Source: CAZCSJ01 sp964501445
Lineage (GTDB): Bacteria; Patescibacteriota; Minisyncoccia; Sungbacterales; HO2-52-23
Assembly: GCA_964501445.1 (NCBI GenBank)
Contig: CAZCSJ010000026.1
Location: forward strand, 1-5,694
DNA length: 5,694 nucleotides
Direction of reading: 5' to 3'
Shown: positions 4,873 to 5,694 of the stretch, in pieces
Layout of the letters: each line of letters begins with the position of its first letter
Position numbering within the stretch: the first letter of the stretch is position 1
Translations under genes and position numbers: made by a program
The notes under the pieces: generated by a model
The model's database searches: none
What the model was told of the DNA's origin: nothing
What the model saw: the letters and a program-made list of their open reading frames with translations, nothing else

Positions 4873-5466
4873 CTATTTTTCTGTCTTCATTCCATAATCC
4901 TCATTTTCTTGAGGCAAAACCGGTATCCGTTCAACAACTTCAAAGGTAAGAACGCGGTGCGGAAATGTATAATTTTCAAGTTGTTCCTCCCCGATCTTTC
5001 TCAGCTTGAGCACATATCCCAAGTATTTCGGATCAAATCTCGGCTCTGGTCCGCCGGTAAATCCGCCCTTACTCAAATCGCCAATATCAAGTCCCTCTTG
5101 CTGAATTTTTTTGAACGGCTCCTGATCCGTAGTAAGAAACCGGAATAAAATAAGTTCATCAGGGTTATCTTTATACGGGCGTGCCTCCAGATTATTGATA
5201 TTCCCATAGCCTATCTGCGGAACGCTATCCACAAACATTCTTCTGTCCAAAACGAATTCGTCTCTCTCCAAAAGTTGCTGGTATTGTTCGGGACGGATCT
5301 GATAAGCATAGGTGGAATGGAAAAACTGCGACTCGCCTTCTTGGAGCGGTCTCCCGTTAGATTCCGTCCAATTACTGCTAATGGAAAGCGCACCAAGAAT
5401 CTTTGTCTCCGGTGTTCCTATATCACTCTGGATTATCTCAACTTTTTTTACTCTTTCTCCAGCCAT
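4873..5466 (-). CDS. Hypothetical soluble protein (197 aa)
   Basis: I do not recognise a family. The protein has no signal peptide, no membrane segment and no cysteine, and is acidic and glutamine-rich. Visible blocks are: an N-terminal strand VKKVEIIQSD (6-15); YAYQIRPEQYQQLLERDEFVLDRR (53-76), probably helix then strand; YGNINNLEARPY (87-98); DELILFRFLT (103-112); a glycine-rich loop GGFTGGPEPRFD (134-145); and strands YLGYVLKLRKI (148-158) and RVLTFEVVERIPVLP (171-185). The layout suggests a compact alpha/beta fold. The ATG at 5466 is the only start, since an in-frame TGA stands 18 bases upstream; no well-placed Shine-Dalgarno site is visible (AGGTG is too far away). It lies 61 bp downstream of the HepT-like gene on the same strand, so it may share its transcript. 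The C-terminus may be truncated by a frameshift (see 4755-4872). Confidence 0.7.
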   Translation of the reverse strand: MAGERVKKVEIIQSDIGTPETKILGALSISSNWTESNGRPLQEGESQFFHSTYAYQIRPEQYQQLLERDEFVLDRRMFVDSVPQIGYGNINNLEARPYKDNPDELILFRFLTTDQEPFKKIQQEGLDIGDLSKGGFTGGPEPRFDPKYLGYVLKLRKIGEEQLENYTFPHRVLTFEVVERIPVLPQENEDYGMKTEK

Positions 5467-5527
5467 ATTATTATCAACTTTTCACCTACCAGCCGCCAGC
5501 GCGAAACCGATGACGGCAAACCACCCT

Positions 5528-5694
5528 CTATTCTTTTGAAATGTATTTCTGAATTACAACAAGATACTCGTGATATACAGGGAGAAATCTCTTCGCTGAT
5601 TCGTAAAACAACTGGTAGTCCTCCTCAAAGTCGTATTCGTGCACGAGAATATTGCGGAGCTTTGCGCTTTCGGCAAGCGTTTCGGCTAGTGCCA
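5528..5694 (-). CDS. HepT-like ribonuclease toxin, DUF86/HEPN family (C-terminal part; start outside window)
   Basis: The frame enters from the right edge and gives 54 residues up to TAG 5530-5528. It contains LAESAKLRNILVHEYD, which carries the HEPN nuclease motif R-x4-H and specifically the HepT form R-x4-H-x-Y (R13, H18, Y20 of the fragment). A DUF86-like helix follows: FEEDYQLFYESAKRFLPVY, then a last helix to KYISKE. HepT proteins are RNases. In type VII toxin-antitoxin systems the MntA nucleotidyltransferase neutralises HepT by adding AMP to the motif tyrosine. The antitoxin gene is usually adjacent and would lie upstream, beyond 5694. No start codon is in the window. The next gene on this strand is the unknown 197-aa protein. 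Confidence 0.85.
   Translation of the reverse strand, partial: ALAETLAESAKLRNILVHEYDFEEDYQLFYESAKRFLPVYHEYLVVIQKYISKE

Noticed and set aside
5312..5539. Plus-strand open frame across the start of the 197-aa gene
   Set aside because: It crosses a gene start, an intergenic gap and the end of the HepT-like gene on the opposite strand, with no supporting start signal.

Overview
The window looks like a piece of a Candidate Phyla Radiation (Patescibacteria/Parcubacteria-like) bacterial genome. This is an inference. It rests on compact gene packing, ATGA start/stop overlaps, small membrane proteins of unknown family, and a divergent CofE-like ligase lying next to folate one-carbon genes whose FolD and GlyA carry unusual motif variants. 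Base composition is moderate, with AT-rich spacers. I see no rRNA, tRNA, CRISPR array or insertion sequence.

Layout. (1) 1-862, plus strand: the last codons of a gene cut by the window edge, possibly a P-loop nucleotide kinase, overlap by ATGA with a coenzyme F420-0:glutamate ligase (CofE)-like protein. (2) 4113-808, minus strand: glyA (serine hydroxymethyltransferase), a 66-aa and an 83-aa two-helix membrane protein, a rho-independent terminator, then folD and, overlapping it by ATGA, a PAP2-family phosphatase. The phosphatase gene runs 55 bp into the 3' end of the CofE-like gene on the other strand. (3) 4114-4227: a divergent spacer holding a good plus-strand promoter. (4) 4228-4647, plus strand: a small secreted protein of unknown family with its own promoter, Shine-Dalgarno site, signal peptide and strong terminator (4691-4730). 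(5) 5694-4755, minus strand: the 3' end of a HepT-like (DUF86, HEPN) RNase toxin, then an unrecognised soluble protein of 197 aa whose frame may continue, after a one-base shift, for another 40 codons.

How the genes work together. GlyA makes 5,10-methylene-THF from serine, and FolD converts it to 10-formyl-THF, so the middle block is a one-carbon supply unit. The two small membrane proteins are probably hitch-hikers or uncharacterised envelope proteins. The PAP2 protein is likely a lipid-phosphate phosphatase, possibly recycling undecaprenyl pyrophosphate. The right edge belongs to a probable type VII toxin-antitoxin (HepT/MntA) locus whose antitoxin would lie outside the window.

The points most worth a second look are: the possible leaderless starts of glyA and folD; the out-of-frame coding-like tail after the 197-aa gene; the CofE homologue in a probably F420-free organism; and the HepT locus with its unknown downstream gene.
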